A DNA stretch of 64,000 nucleotides from Saururus chinensis (lineage: Eukaryota > Streptophyta > Magnoliopsida > Piperales > Saururaceae). The notes below the pieces were generated by a model. It was not told the DNA's origin, searched no databases, and worked only from the letters and a program-made list of their open reading frames with translations. Below are positions 12,396-24,811 of the stretch, in pieces. Positions within the stretch are counted from its first letter, which is position 1. Each line of letters begins with the position of its first letter. A program made the translations under genes and the position numbers. Location of the stretch: the NCBI GenBank assembly GCA_035235625.1, contig CP141146.1:26034501-26098500 (forward strand), read 5' to 3'.

Positions 12396-13565
12396 ATATT
12401 ATAGTATGTGTGTGTGTGTGGGCATAAGTATGAGTAATAAACGGTAATAGGTGACAAAGGGTTTGGTATGGAGTTGAATGTAGATGTGTAAGCATATGAC
12501 GGAAGACAAAGGATGCAAGTTTGATGGGCGAGGATTGGAATGGATTGGAGTGTATGTTTAGGAATTGTCAGACAGTAAGAGTGTTGCATAATTGTTTAAG
12601 CATAACATACAAATTATAAAGTGAAAAGTAAGCATAATAAGTGAGGTATAAGTAAGAGGGTGATAATTGGAGTTGGCTCTAAGGAACTCAGTTTAATGAC
12701 TTCCGAGTAAGATGTGTTAGCCATAAGGTCAATGACGGAGATTGTATAAATATGTAAGGATTTGATGCATAGCGAGTTATGATCATGAGATAGATTAGTT
12801 AAGTAAAGTTTGTTGGCCTGAAAACTGGGGTTTCAGATTGGGCTTAGCTTCGATTTGATCAGTGGAGCACTGAGATTAAGTTTCTTGTTTGAGCTATAAT
12901 GAGTTAATTGAACATTTCTAATGTCCTGCCATAGTGTTTATCTTACCGGATATTGTCTGTGTGTTGTAGTAATCCCTAGATGCCTGATTCTCTGTTGAGA
13001 GCGATGTATATTTTCAATTTGGTATGTGTTTTGTATTAAGCCTAGACGTTTGATGCTCTATTAAGAACATTGTATGATTCTGCCCAAGAGTGACATTGTA
13101 TAATTTCTACCTAAGAGTGACATTGGCATTATATGACCCCTAAAGTGTAGGCAATTATATGGCCCTTAATGTGTGAGCGTTTATGTTTGCACTTAGGTAA
13201 GTAGTACCATAGAACTGCTTTTACCTGTTTGATCCTGTGCCCTATAAGCATTGGTATGTCTTGCCTTCGAAAAAGTCTATGGTGTCTAGTCACTTCCTAG
13301 AGGTTAAGGTGACGCCTTAGTGACATTCTTTTCCATTTCAACATTGGATCTTATTAGTAGTAATAAGCTTTAGTGGTCGATAGTATGTGTAACACTGTAT
13401 GAGTAAGTATGTTTGTTTCTGAGTAAGTGTAAATTTCTGAGTAAGACTGTAAGAGTATGATTATGTGTAAGACTATAAGCGTAAGTTTCTTAGCAAGACT
13501 ATAGGCATAAGTTTTTGAGAAAGATTGTAAGAGTATGTTTTTGAGCAAGACTGTAAGTGTAAGTG
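12396..13565 (+). mobile_element. LTR piece (family Z), first segment of an interrupted copy
   Basis: This segment aligns over ~1.2 kb with 16600-17810: 'aggaattgtcagacagtaagag', 'aagtgaaaagtaag', 'gtgaggtat', 'taagagggtgata', 'ggaactcagttt' and 'ttagtagtaataagctt' all recur in the same order. Its continuation appears at 22072-22635 and 24812-25627, where the LTR ends with 'gaggcacgaca'. The copy is therefore cut by several later insertions. It has no coding and is an old fossil. Confidence 0.55.
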
Positions 13566-13632
13566 ATATTCATATCAAGTGAAGAGATTAGTTCACTAAA
13601 TTCCGTAGTAATTCAATGCAAGGTAAACAATA

Positions 13633-13833
13633 CTCTCTCCTAATATTAATAACTATCTATATTTAAAAAAATATTAGTTTTTATTGAATGGTGAAACCCA
13701 AATTTAAGACAAGGAAAAATAAGTTTACGGTACTATTTGTAAGTACCCAACCACTTAAATTAGACAAAATAAAGCTATTAATATGAAACAAACTTTTTTA
13801 CTAAATACAGCTATTAATGTAAGATGCAGGGAG
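13633..13833. mobile_element. Stowaway-like MITE (Tc1/mariner type)
   Basis: A 201-bp element with ends CTCTCTCCTAATATTAATA and, inverted, CTCCCTGCATCTTACATTAA, flanked by TA on both sides (13631-13632 and 13834-13835). Size, TA target and CTCCCT-type ends match Stowaway MITEs. It has no coding capacity and would depend on a mariner transposase elsewhere. Confidence 0.75.
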
Positions 13834-13835
13834 TA

Positions 13836-16268
13836 TAGAAATAGTAATTTGGTCAATAGGAAGGCTAATGCAGAGTGAGTATCATACTGTAGTGATATGT
13901 TGCCCTTAATTGAAATACACATTCTAGAATAAAGCCTCATTAAACAAATATATAAGCATTCCTAATCAACATCCATTCTGAAAAGTGAAAATCAAAAGAG
14001 CCCATCACAAAATGATTTAAAGTGGCATGAAGAACAAAAATGGCTAAAAGATATGGGCCAATACACATCACAAAATGCTGAATAAAATATAGAAAAATTG
14101 ATAGAATGTAATATTTACTGCACATTATTCCTATAAAAAAATGGAAATTATCCAACTACTCAAGAAAACCAACTAAATAAACATGAAATCAAAGCCAAAA
14201 TTAAGAGACACCTACCAAAATAAAGGAGACAAAAATAAAAAAATTTGCGCATCAAAGACAAAGAGTTCCCACCTTCCCAGTCGCTCTCCTAATTGAACTA
14301 TTTTATGCGGAGACTTTACAATGCAAATCACAGGGCACCTTGGCTCGAAAAACAACATAGGATCTTCAACAATCGATGAATGTAATAAGATAACAACAAA
14401 AAATTTGAGGCGGTCTAGCAATGTGCTAACCTCCACCTATCACACAAATATACTATTAATCAGAAGAATAGTACAAAGGTGAAGACTACAACCTTTAAGC
14501 TCTCAAACCCTCTTAACTCTCAAAAGCCAAAACTTTTACAATACTTCATCCCCGCCCCTTAGGGTTCAAAAACCTCTTAAATATCCCAAGGTACTTGCAA
14601 GCCTGTATATGCCTATTTGGAGAAAGAAATTACGGAGTAGCCAATCAGAAAGAGTCAAAATTGAATGAACTACATTTCTAGTTATCAACTTATCGATTGC
14701 CCATGCTTGGCAATTGATAGCTTCTGCTTTTGTGCATTCCAATAACCTGAACAATTGGTTGTTTAGCTTGATGATCGATCGATTCCTCCGGATTCAACTT
14801 CCAATAACTCTATCAACCACTCGCACCTGACAATTGATCATTATGTCCGACTCAGCTTCAAGTAACTTCATCACTGCGCTTAGTGATCAATCATTCCATC
14901 CCAAATCAACTTCTAGTAACTTCATCGATCAATCACCCAAGTCCGAACGGTCTTCCATCTTTTTCACAATCTCTCACTTAGAAGACTGATTGGACTTCAC
15001 CACTCTCCAAATAGTCTCCCACTTAAAGTAAGTAGTCTTCAAGTCATTCTTCAGCACCAACTGAAGTCACAACAGAAGGCAAGGAAACCAAAAAGCTTTG
15101 TGAATGGTAGAGAGGACGTTGAAACGTGCTGGCGCAATCTCAGGGCTCAGATGCACGCCTCTCTCAAATCGCAATTTGTCAGCTTGAAGAGGGGAAGAGG
15201 AAGAGTCGAGCTCGGAAGGGGGATGGAACAATTTTTTATATATTTAAGTCTGGTGAAACGATCTGGTCTGAGTTAACGTGCTGGCGGTTCACCCAGGCAT
15301 GCTATTAAGATCCAAACAGGTTGTCTAACCCATAAAACCTAGCCAGTCTGGCCCGACTTCAGAATTGGGCCGGGTCCAATCCGGTTGGGCCAGGCTAGTT
15401 TTTAAAACAGTGGCTCTAGGTTAGAATGAGAATTTTCTTTTACTTGCCAAACTGGTCTGGGTGGCCAGGTTGCTAGTTCAATCGGCAATGTTAAAATTGA
15501 ACTGGCCTGGTCACTTTCCCGTTAACCTCGACAGATTGGCTCATTATTTTTATCGGGTCTGGTAGAACCCGGTTGAACTAGCCAAGCTTGGGCATGACCC
15601 TACTACCCCTTCCGAGCCTTGGGCCGACACCATCTAGCCCTCTCCTCCTCCCCTTTGTTTGCGTAGTATTTGTGTGGTTTGAGCGTCGGTTGGCTTTGCC
15701 ACCGAATGGAGTTGACATCAAAGCCCTCCTCCACTTTTCCTCTAGTCTCTTGTGTCATCTCATGCCCTCCGCCCTTATGTGGGCCCTTATTGACATAAAA
15801 TTGCCGTCGTTGGGTGCTATCTGCGGCTGATTTTGACGTCTTGAGACTAACCGAGTACTTCTTAGCCACCGGCCTAGCTTTAGTGACTACACATCAACTT
15901 CCTATCGCACCGCTACTTATGTTGGCACAACCTTTATCCTAGCCGCCCTAGTGTGCCGCCGTTGATTGTGGATTTTGCTGAGTTAGTTTGTGTTACCTTA
16001 TTTAGCCATGAGTACTTTCGACACTTCCTAAACCATCAGATAGTAGCTTTCTCAACTTGGCAATGCTTTTGGCTGCCAACTCTGCCACAAACACCACCAC
16101 CGTTATGTGCTCACCATTAATTATCATGATTACGAGGTAGGGGAGCTTTAAACTCATAATTTCATGATAGCATGTTTTAAATGTGTAGCAGCATAATAGG
16201 ATATTATGATTTAATATTTTGGATATTAAATCATAATCATTTTGCATAATGTAAGAGAATAAATTATG
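13836..16268. other. Non-coding, probably degenerate repeat sequence
   Basis: No recognisable protein in either strand. A GC-rich part at 15340-15620 carries repeated 'gggccgggtcc/ggttgggcc' blocks next to 'tttttaaaac', like the 6240-6320 region, and may come from one small repeat family. 15600-15990 is open in two frames but resembles no family I know. The rest may be LTR-derived. Confidence 0.35.
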
Positions 16269-18816
16269 CTATATTGAAATGCATATGACATACATGTGGA
16301 TTGTACATAGTTTGAAGCATGTGGTAGTGATGGTTAGTGTATATGTTGGTAAGCTACATATGTGGATTGTGTATGTGATAGCGATGACTAGAGAGTATGT
16401 TGGTAAGCTACGTATATGGATGTGTATGTATGTGCTAGTGATGGCTAGAGAGTACATTTTTATGTATATTGATTATGTGTATGCTAGTGATGGCTAGTAA
16501 GTATGTTGGTAAGCTATGTATAAAAGTATGTATAGGTTATGCGTGTGTGATGGGCATACATATGTATGATGGCTATATGCATATGCGATGATACATGTGT
16601 ATGTGTGTGGAGTATGTGTATAGACAATGAACGGTAAGAGGTGACATAGGGTTTAATATGGATTTGTTGTAGATGTGTAAGCGTATGATAGAAGACAAAT
16701 GAGGTAAATTTGACGAGTAATGATTAGAATAGATCAGTTTGGATTGGAGTGCATGTTGAGGAATTGTCAGACAGTAAGAGTATGCATAATTATACAAGCA
16801 TAATGTACAAATTATGAAGTGAAAAGTAAGTATAATAAGTGAGGTATTAAGTAAGAGGGTGATAACGAGAATCTGCTATGAGGAACTCAGTTTGATGATG
16901 CCGAGTAAGATGTTTTGACCGTAAGGTGCATGGTAGAGATTGTATAAATATGTAAGATTCTGATATACGGTGAGTATTGTTGTGATTTGAATTGGTTAAG
17001 TGAAGTCTGCTGCCCTGATGAACTAAGGTTTTAGATCAGGCTTAGCTTTGGTTTGATCAGTCGAGTACTGTGAGTTTTATGACATAATTGTACCACATAA
17101 TTGACTTAATTCAAACTTGAATTATAAGTAAAGCTAATATGTAACCTTATGAGTTTGAGAACTGAGGATTCGACAGATTAAGTTATGTGTTTGAGCTAGC
17201 CAATAATGAGTCAACAGAGCATTTCTTATGTCTTGCCATGATGTTTATTATGTAGGATGTTGTTTATGTGTTGTATTGATCCCTAAACGTCTGATGTTCT
17301 ATTTAGAGCGATGCATGTTTTTGATTTGGTATGTGTGTTATATTAATCTTATACATTTGATGCTCTATTGAGAGAGCTATATGATTCTGCTATAGAGTAG
17401 CACTGTATGATTTCTGCCCAAGAGTTGCATTAACACTATAAAACCCTTAGAGTGTGGGCAATTGTACGACCCCTTATAGGTAGGTGTTTATGTTTATGTG
17501 CTCAGGTAAGTAGTATAATAATACTGTTATAACCTATTTGATCATGTGCCCTATGCGCATTGATGTGCCTTGTCTTCAGAAAAGTTAATGACATCTAGTC
17601 ACTCCCCAGATGTTAAGGTGATGCCTCAGTGACATTCATTTCCATTTCGACACTGAAGCTTATTAATAGTAATAAGCTTCAGTGGTTGATAATGTGTACA
17701 ACTGTATGAGTGACAGAGTGAGTGTGTATATTTCTGAGCATGACTATAAGAGTATGATTCTGAGCACGACTATAAGAGTACGTTTTTTAGCAAGACTGTA
17801 AACTTATGTTTATGAGTAAGATTGCACGAGTAAGGTCGTATGAGTAAGAATGTACAAATAAGGTCGTTCGAGTAAGATTTTACGAATAAGGTTGTATGAG
17901 TAAGCGTATGATTGTACAAGTTTGTATGACTTTGATTAAGAGTCTATGTGTAAGATTGGTTTGATGATATATATTTGGCATGATTGTATGTATATATGCA
18001 TGATTATTATATGCCTGCCTGATTCATGTTTGAGTTATATGAACGTATTTGTGTATGAACTTACTGTGTTCACTATTTAGAACTCCCCTATTGGGTATTT
18101 TCTTACTAAGTATGAAAATATTTATTACCTTATTTTTTAACCTTATTGTTCTGGAGGCTTTTACAGGTTTGTGTCAGAGAGCTCCTAGAGATGGATGCTC
18201 ATTTCTACAGTAGATTGATTCCCTTCGACTTAAGTATATACTTGACTTACTGCGAGTATTACTTTGTGCCACAATCTAATATATTGGGTGATATGAGAAT
18301 TAAGATATTTATGCTTTCTGGACTTGTAATTTAGATTAGACTGTGGACTGTTATGGGACTTGCACTCAGGGATGCTTCGGAGAAATTTGTATTTAAAGTC
18401 TATGATTATAGCAATTTATTTGTATGTTTGTTTTCTAGTAGCGTCTAAGAATGTTTGGTTTGTCCGTACGATATTTAGTCGAATGAGCTAAAAATTTGTC
18501 AAATTCTGGTAACATAAGATTTATTCGTACCATCTTGCATATGAATGATGATTTATCTAACTTTGACAGATTTATCAGATTCTAGTGACGAACGATTTAC
18601 CCGAGTTTATCGGATTATGTGAAGGAATATTTTATCTGACTTTTTGTATAAGAAGTATGTTTGGATTCTAATTCAATAATATTATTTGGGTTGACTTTTG
18701 AATATAAATTATTACGAGAATATTTTATGTGTCTTTGATTATGCTTTATGTTTCAACATACTAATAGAATTTAATCTTATTTACTTAGTATAATTTTACT
18801 CATGCACCCCTATACG
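16269..18816 (+). mobile_element. LTR piece (family Z), main part of the second copy
   Basis: Aligns with 12396-13565 and then with 22072-22600 ('gacttg.act.ag.gatgct', 'gcgtctaagaatgtttggttt'). It continues past an inserted CACTA element to 21781-22071, where it ends with 'gtcggggcactaca' followed by GAGTG. The start is not fixed; the earliest part I can assign is the tandem array near 16285. It has no gag or pol coding, so a solo LTR or LTR fragment is likely. It is a fossil. Confidence 0.5.
16285..16555. repeat. Four to five ~55-bp tandem repeats
   Basis: A block 'gtatgttggtaagcta...gtatgtg.tagtgatggctagaga' recurs with about 50-57 bp spacing, clearest near 16340, 16395, 16450 and 16500. 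It lies in the 5' part of the family Z LTR and explains the overlapping short open frames on both strands here. Confidence 0.6.
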
Positions 18817-19439
18817 CACTACAAGAAAATGTAGTATTAGTGATGTATTTATTAGCGACGCAATCGTAAATGTCGCTAAAAATAAGTATTTGTGACGCAT
18901 AAAAAAGTGTTGCAAAAAATGAACTATTAACGACGCATTGTCTTATGCGTCGCTAATAGTCATATGTTAGCGACGCTTAGTTTAAAGCGTCGCTAATACT
19001 AATCAAATTAGTGACGTTTTATACAAACATCGCTAAAAGATATATATTTTAATTAAAAAAATTCATAACTATTAGCGACGCTTATTGCAAACGTCTCTAA
19101 TAGTCCTGATATTAGTTATTAATTTAAAATAAAAAAATTAAATTATTAGCAACGCTTGAAAATAAGCGTCACAAATAGCATTCATAATAGTGATGCTTAA
19201 ATATAAGTATCGGGAATACATTTATTAATTAATTTTATTTAATAAATAATAATTTTAAAATTTTAAAAAACTTTCTAAATATAATATATATATTTTATTC
19301 AATATTCCCTATTTGTATATATAATAAATAAATATTAATTTTTTAATCAAAAATAGTATTAATAATAGATTAAACTTTCACTTAGATATAATGTATTTTA
19401 TTTTTAAAATTTTCTTATTAATTTTAAAATATAATTTAT

Positions 19440-20305
19440 AATAAAAGAGAGAGAGAGAAGAGAGGGATCGAAGAGAGAGGGGGGAGAGAGTCTAGAGCGA
19501 GGGGAGGTGAGAGAGTGAGGAGAGATGGAGAGAGAAAGGGAAGAGTGAGATAGAGGAGATCGAGAGGGGTGAGGAGAGATGGAGAGAGAAAGGGAAGAGT
19601 GAGATGGAGGAGATCGAGAGGGGTGAGGAGAGAGACGGAAGAGAAGGATGAGGAGAGAGAGAGAGGAGAGAGGAGGGAGATCAGTGAGGAGAGAGAGAGA
19701 GGGAGATCAGTGAGGAGAGAGAGAGAGGGAGATCAGTGAGGAGAGAGAGGAGAGGGAGAGAGAGGGAGGGTAGAGAGAGAGGGGAGATATAGGAGAGAGG
19801 ATGGGAAAGAGAGGGGGGTGAGAGTGAGGAGAGTGAGAATAAAAAATAAATTATTATATTTTAAAAATAATATATTATTATATTTCTAGATTAATTAGTT
19901 TTTAATTATTTAAGATTTTTTATAAATTATTATATTTTAAAAATAAAAAATAAAATAAACACTATTAGCGACGTATAGGAATATATGACGCTAATAGTAA
20001 AGGTATTAGCGACGTATAATATTATACATCTCTAATACCTGCCTTATTAATGAAGTATATATCTATACGTAGCTAATAATATTTATTTTATTTTTTATTT
20101 TTAAAATTAATTTTTAAAAAAAATTATGAAAAAATTGAAATTAGAGGAGAGGGAGAGAGAGGAGAGGGAAAGAGAGGATTTATTTTAAAATATTAATATA
20201 TTTAAAATATAATAGATAATTAAAATATTAAAAAAATTAAAATAAATGCCCCTACTCTCTCCGCTCTCGTCCTCGGAGCCGGCGCATGTGGGAGAGATTG
20301 GAAAG

Positions 20306-20358
<53 letters not shown>

Positions 20359-20490
20359 GAGAGTGTAGAGAGTGTAGAGAGAAATTAAGGAGAGAGAGAA
20401 GGTGAGGAGAGAGAGACAAGAGAGAGATGAGAGAGAGGGTGAGGAGAGAGAAAGAGGGGAGAGAGAGGGTGAGGAGAGAAGGAGGTGAGT
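19440..20490 (+). repeat. GA-rich low-complexity tracts inside the CACTA element
   Basis: Purine-rich tracts (gagagag, gggagatcagtgaggag and similar) occupy about 19446-19840, 20145-20180 and 20290-20490, including a (GA)n run of more than 50 bp near 20307-20355. Several ~40-60 bp units repeat, such as 'gaggagagatggagagagaa'. AT-rich stretches containing further 'agcgacg' repeats separate them. Confidence 0.85.
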
Positions 20491-20696
20491 GAAATATTTA
20501 TTTTTTATTTAAAAATTCATAAAAAATAAATTTATAGCGACACTTTTTATTAAATTGTCGCTAATACGTTAAGTATTAGCTACGCTTTGCAGGAAGCGTT
20601 GTCAATACATATCGTATTAGCGACTCTTTTGTCAAAGAGTCGCTAATACTATATATATTAGCGACACTTAAACTTAATTGTCGCTAAACATAAAAC

Positions 20697-21260
20697 CCGG
20701 GCGGAAATTCGCTTGAGCAAGAAATTTCGCAGGGGGTGGGAAATTTCGTTGTCGGGGGATTTTCCACCAAAGCCTTTATATTCCACCTCCGGCAGTTGTC
20801 CACGAACCCGAGCATCCTCTTTCCTCTCCTCCGCTTCCACCTGCTTCGCCTCGCTTCATTCCTTGTCCATTAGCAGCGTGGATAGAAAAGGCGGCATTTT
20901 TGGGTCCTTCAGCTGCTGGTTGTTATATTCTCACCATTGGGCGGAGATTTTTCTGAAGCCTGGGAGCCAGTGGGATTCGGCGGACGACATATGGTTTTCG
21001 CTAGAGGTGTTGCTGATGACCCACAAAAATGGGTCGCTCATCCGCCACCCCCTCCCTGCCCCTCCCAGTGCCCACCATCCTGCCCTACCCCTCCCTGCAC
21101 CCCGCCCCGCGCCTACCATCCCGGCCCGAGCCTGCCATCCCTCCCCGCGCTGGTGTGCAGGGCCTCGAGCCCCATGCCCCGCACAGGTGCTAACCCGCGA
21201 CTCGGGTCACCGCGGGTTAGCATTGACCCCTTCAATTCCAAACCAGGTATTGACCCTATT
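20697..21260 (+). other. GC-rich block in the CACTA element, possible captured host fragment
   Basis: The block has sharply higher GC than the AT-rich sequence around it and starts with 'cccgggcggaaattcgc'. It is open in two overlapping frames (20713-21417 and 20937-21266), but both translations turn into low-complexity Pro/Ala-rich sequence and match no family I recognise. CACTA elements are known to pick up host gene pieces. That is my inference; it could instead be a family-specific internal domain. Confidence 0.35.
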
Positions 21261-21780
21261 TTGTAAATTTTTTTATTTAATTATTTTAACGATACTCTTA
21301 TGGAGTGTCACTAATAGAGTTTTTTATTTTTTACTTTTAGTAACTCATTTCTTAAACGCCACAAATTGTGATAATTTTTTTTTATTTACAAATATATATT
21401 TTTATTTTTTTAAATAATTATACACATTAGCAACACTTACATAAACACCACTAATAATTTTTAATTTATTTTTTTAAAATATTAAAAAAATTATATTTTA
21501 ACAAAAAAATAAAAAAATATTTTTTATTAGCAACATTTTGTAAACGTCTCTAATACATATTTTTAGCGACACTTTTTAGTATATGAATAGCGACGTTTGA
21601 TATATGTCGTTAATACATATTTTTAGCGACACTTTTTAGTATGTGTTGCCAATATATAATAGCGACGACAGTTTTATTGACGCATTTAGTAACGTTTTTT
21701 ATGCGTCACTAATAATTATTAAAGATATTTATAGTATTATTAGTGACGCTTAAAAATATTGCTAATAGTCAATTTTCTTG

Positions 21781-22071
21781 ACGCTGTAGGTCTGAGCAAA
21801 GGAGTCGATATTAATGAAGATAGCCCATAGAACTTCAAAAATCTGCACTTGGATTTATTTTATTAAGTTCTTTTGTTATGTATTAATTATGCACTTTTAC
21901 ACTATTTTGATTTTGTTAGGGCATATTAAGCCCTCTTATATTTTGTAAGTTTTTGTAATTATGTACATTAATGAAAAATTACTCTTTTGTACATAGTTGA
22001 TCATGGCCCATTTTCATTACGAATTGACGGCACTCCGACTTCTAAATTAATTAAAAAGTCGGGGCACTACA
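21781..22071 (+). mobile_element. 3' end of the family Z LTR split by the CACTA element
   Basis: Resumes directly after the CACTA element with ACG and ends 'aaaagtcggggcactaca'. GAGTG follows at 22072-22076 and may be the target duplication; I could not find its partner with certainty. Confidence 0.5.
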
Positions 22072-22635
22072 GAGTGTAAGAAAAAGACTGTATGAGTATG
22101 AGTAAAATTGTATGTGTATGAGTATGAGAATGATTATATGAGAAAGGTTGTATGAGTAAGGCTATGCGAGCAAAACTTTATATGTAAGAGTATGTATAAG
22201 ACTATATAGTACGATGGTACAAGTATAAGCATGTTGGTATGTGTATGAATATGAGTATGTTGTTATGTGAGACTAATTTATGTATGAGAATACTCATTTT
22301 CTCCCTTTTCGTTGGTAGATCAATATCTACTAACTTTAGGTTTATCGTTGACTTGATATGAATACTTTGTTATTTTGCCACAACATGATGTACCGTTATG
22401 ATCACATATGTATTGAGTGAGGTGAGAACTTGATATGTAAATATTTTTTAGACTTGTATTTGAGATTATGTATTTTGGACTGATATGGGACTTGTACTTA
22501 GTGGTGCTTGAGAAATGTTTTTGCTTAAACCCATAGCCATGGCATTTACTCATGCTAGTTTCAATTCGCGCCTAACAGTGTTTGATTTTGGACTCATGAT
22601 GATTTGAAAGATTATATCAGAAATATTAATGTATG
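22072..22635 (+). mobile_element. LTR piece (family Z), middle segment of the interrupted first copy
   Basis: Carries the 'gtatgagtaag' repeats and the 'ggtgcttgagaaatg...cgcctaacagtgtttgattt' block that align with about 17820-18450. It ends in GTATG at 22631-22635, where a younger solo LTR has inserted. It is the likely continuation of 12396-13565. Confidence 0.5.
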
Positions 22636-24811
22636 TGTAATACCCTGTTTTTCTGATTATGTCTAACCCAAGGGGTTATGCCTAATTAGATATTTTCTAG
22701 ATAAATTTTAAAAGGGTTTCAGAGGTTAAAACCTTTGTATTTGAGTAGATCTCGAAGAAACAAGCGTAACAATTTAAAGATCGCACGAAATGGAGGTCAG
22801 GAGCAAAAGTTACAACCTTGAGAAGCGTGCAATTTGGGTGAGACCCACTTAAAAATAATGGGTTATAATGCTTTAAGAGGGCTAGTATCAAAGGGCTCGT
22901 TGATACTAGTCCAACGGTACCAAGAACGCGCAAATCTGAATCTGAGGTAGAAAGATATGTGCGTTTGAAGATAAAGATTTTTAAAAAAGAGAGAGAAAAT
23001 CGCACTATGCGCAACTAGCATTAACGCAATGCGTGGAAAATGCATTGCGATGCGCAAATGCTATGAGCGCGCAACACCAAAATTGTTGGTGCTGCCAGGT
23101 AAAACACGCCGCTGCTGCAAAAACCACGGCGCGACGTCGGGGGTCTATTTATATCACATTTCTGTTATTTTTTAGCAAGATCTTCATTTTCTCAATTTCT
23201 GAGCGTTCTAAGTCCGATTACACCCGTTCAAGAGGCATTCTTATGTAAATCAAGCATGCTCTACGCAATGGAGGGCCCTTTTCTTTGAGTTGGAGACTGT
23301 ATGAGAAGGAAACACTCCGAGATAAGGAGAGACCCTGCCCATCGTCCTTGAGCACCAGAGAATTTCTCCTTCTCTGTTTCTGATCGTTCTTACTTTGATT
23401 GAGCCCATTTAAGAGGCATTCTTGAGTAAATCAAGTGTGTTTTATGCAATGGAGGGGTCTGTTCTCTGATTTGGTGACCATATAAGGAGGAAATGCCCTG
23501 AGACAAGGAGAGGCCCCGCCCGTCATCCTCAAGCATTGGAGAAAGAAAAAGGGATAAGGAGCAAGACAGGGTTCTGCCCAAAGTTGTCGGACCACAACAA
23601 GAGAAGCGATCCAAAGTAGGGGAGGCTTTGTCTTCCACTGAAGAGACACCTAGTAAGAAATGTATCTCCAAGCTAAGGGGAGGTTCTGCCCATAGTTCAC
23701 AAGCGTTGAAGGAGAAAAATGTCTCTCAAAAGAAGATGTTCCGTCCGTCACCTTTGAGCAAGGAAATTAAGGAGCATGTCCTGGCGAAGGGATGCTACGT
23801 CTGCCTATTTCAAAGGAGATTATGTCTGCCATATCCAAACCTAAAAGGAGGACGCTCTGAAGAAACAAACAGCTTTGAAGAAATGAATAGCTCTGAACGA
23901 TGCCGCTTTGGATGTCATCTCTCCTATAGGTAAGTATACCTAATCTTTTGTATGAGACTATGTATACATCCTAAGTAGTTAACTTAGGATGTTAAATTAC
24001 GCATATGCTTACACATCTTAATTAGTGATAATAATATACTAATTAAGATGTATGATTTGTTATGATCTGATATATCCTTATTTGAAATTACTTTGTTATG
24101 CTTTATCATATATAATTTGAAGTATTAAGATATGCTTTGATATGATATACTCTGTTATGATCTAATATGCTCTAATATGTTCTGATGGGATCTGATTCAA
24201 TCTGCTCTGTTGTGTTCAAGAATATGCGTAGTCCGTTAATTTGTTAGCTTTCGTTTAACTCCAACGATTTATAAGATTTTAGTTTACCTCCGATGATTTA
24301 TAAGATTTCTGTTTACCTCCGATGATTTATGAGATTTCTGTTTGATTTTGATGATTTATGAGACTTCTGTCTGACTTCAATGATTTATGAGATTTTAATC
24401 TAACTCAGAATGATATATTTGAGTATAAGAATATATGTATTTTAATGTATATGATTTTGTGATGTCTGATGTATGTAGTAGCCGTTAGGCAGAACTACAT
24501 TCGGATCCGATCATATTGGAATAATATTGTGAATGTTATCCAATACGTACGTAGGCAACCAACTGCAAGGCAACGTTGGCCCGATCAAATTAATTATAAT
24601 TATATTTTATTCTGATTTACACGTGAAGAGTTATGAAGTTTCGTTGTGTGTAAATGAACGTTACAACTCAAGTCTAAACAAGGAAGCTTTGAAGCTCTGT
24701 AATGCGTAGATAAACGTTGTACCTCTCGCACACAGATGATGATTCCTTGTTTAAGGAAGAAAAATTTTTATTAGAGATTTTTTGGACCCCGGCTCTGGTC
24801 AGGGCATTACA
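22636..24811 (+). mobile_element. Complete solo LTR (family Y), 2176 bp
   Basis: Starts TGTAATACCCTG and ends CAGGGCATTACA, a good inverted match. It is flanked by identical 5-bp duplications GTATG (22631-22635 and 24812-24816). There is no internal region, so it looks like the product of LTR-LTR recombination. It shares the 'ctacgcaatggag' and 'ggggaggttctgcc' blocks with 1-2150. The perfect target duplication suggests it is younger than the LTR it sits in. Probably of a Ty3/gypsy-type family (inference). Confidence 0.85.

Larger units (their letters stand above)
18817..21780. mobile_element. Non-autonomous CACTA (En/Spm) element
   Basis: The left end is the canonical CACTACAAGAAAAT. The right end reads caattttcttg, the inverse of CAAGAAAATTG, but lacks the final TAGTG. 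ACG precedes the left end (18814-18816) and follows the right end (21781-21783), fitting a 3-bp target duplication. Both subterminal zones are packed with inverted copies of 'attagcgacgc', as in CACTA elements. No TnpA or TnpD coding is seen, so it would need a partner in trans. The inside holds GA-rich tracts and a GC-rich block at about 20697-21260. It is inserted in a family Z LTR. Confidence 0.85.

Noticed and set aside
16002-16797. Several short ORFs on both strands
   Set aside because: They arise from the AT-rich and tandemly repeated family Z LTR.
19440-20490. CRISPR-like or minisatellite-borne gene in the GA tracts
   Set aside because: Spacing is irregular, there are no unique spacers, and the host is a plant; these are simple purine repeats.
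20713-21417. 234-residue open frame in the CACTA element
   Set aside because: It overlaps a second open frame, is Pro/Ala-rich then AT-driven, crosses the end of the GC-rich block and matches no family I know.
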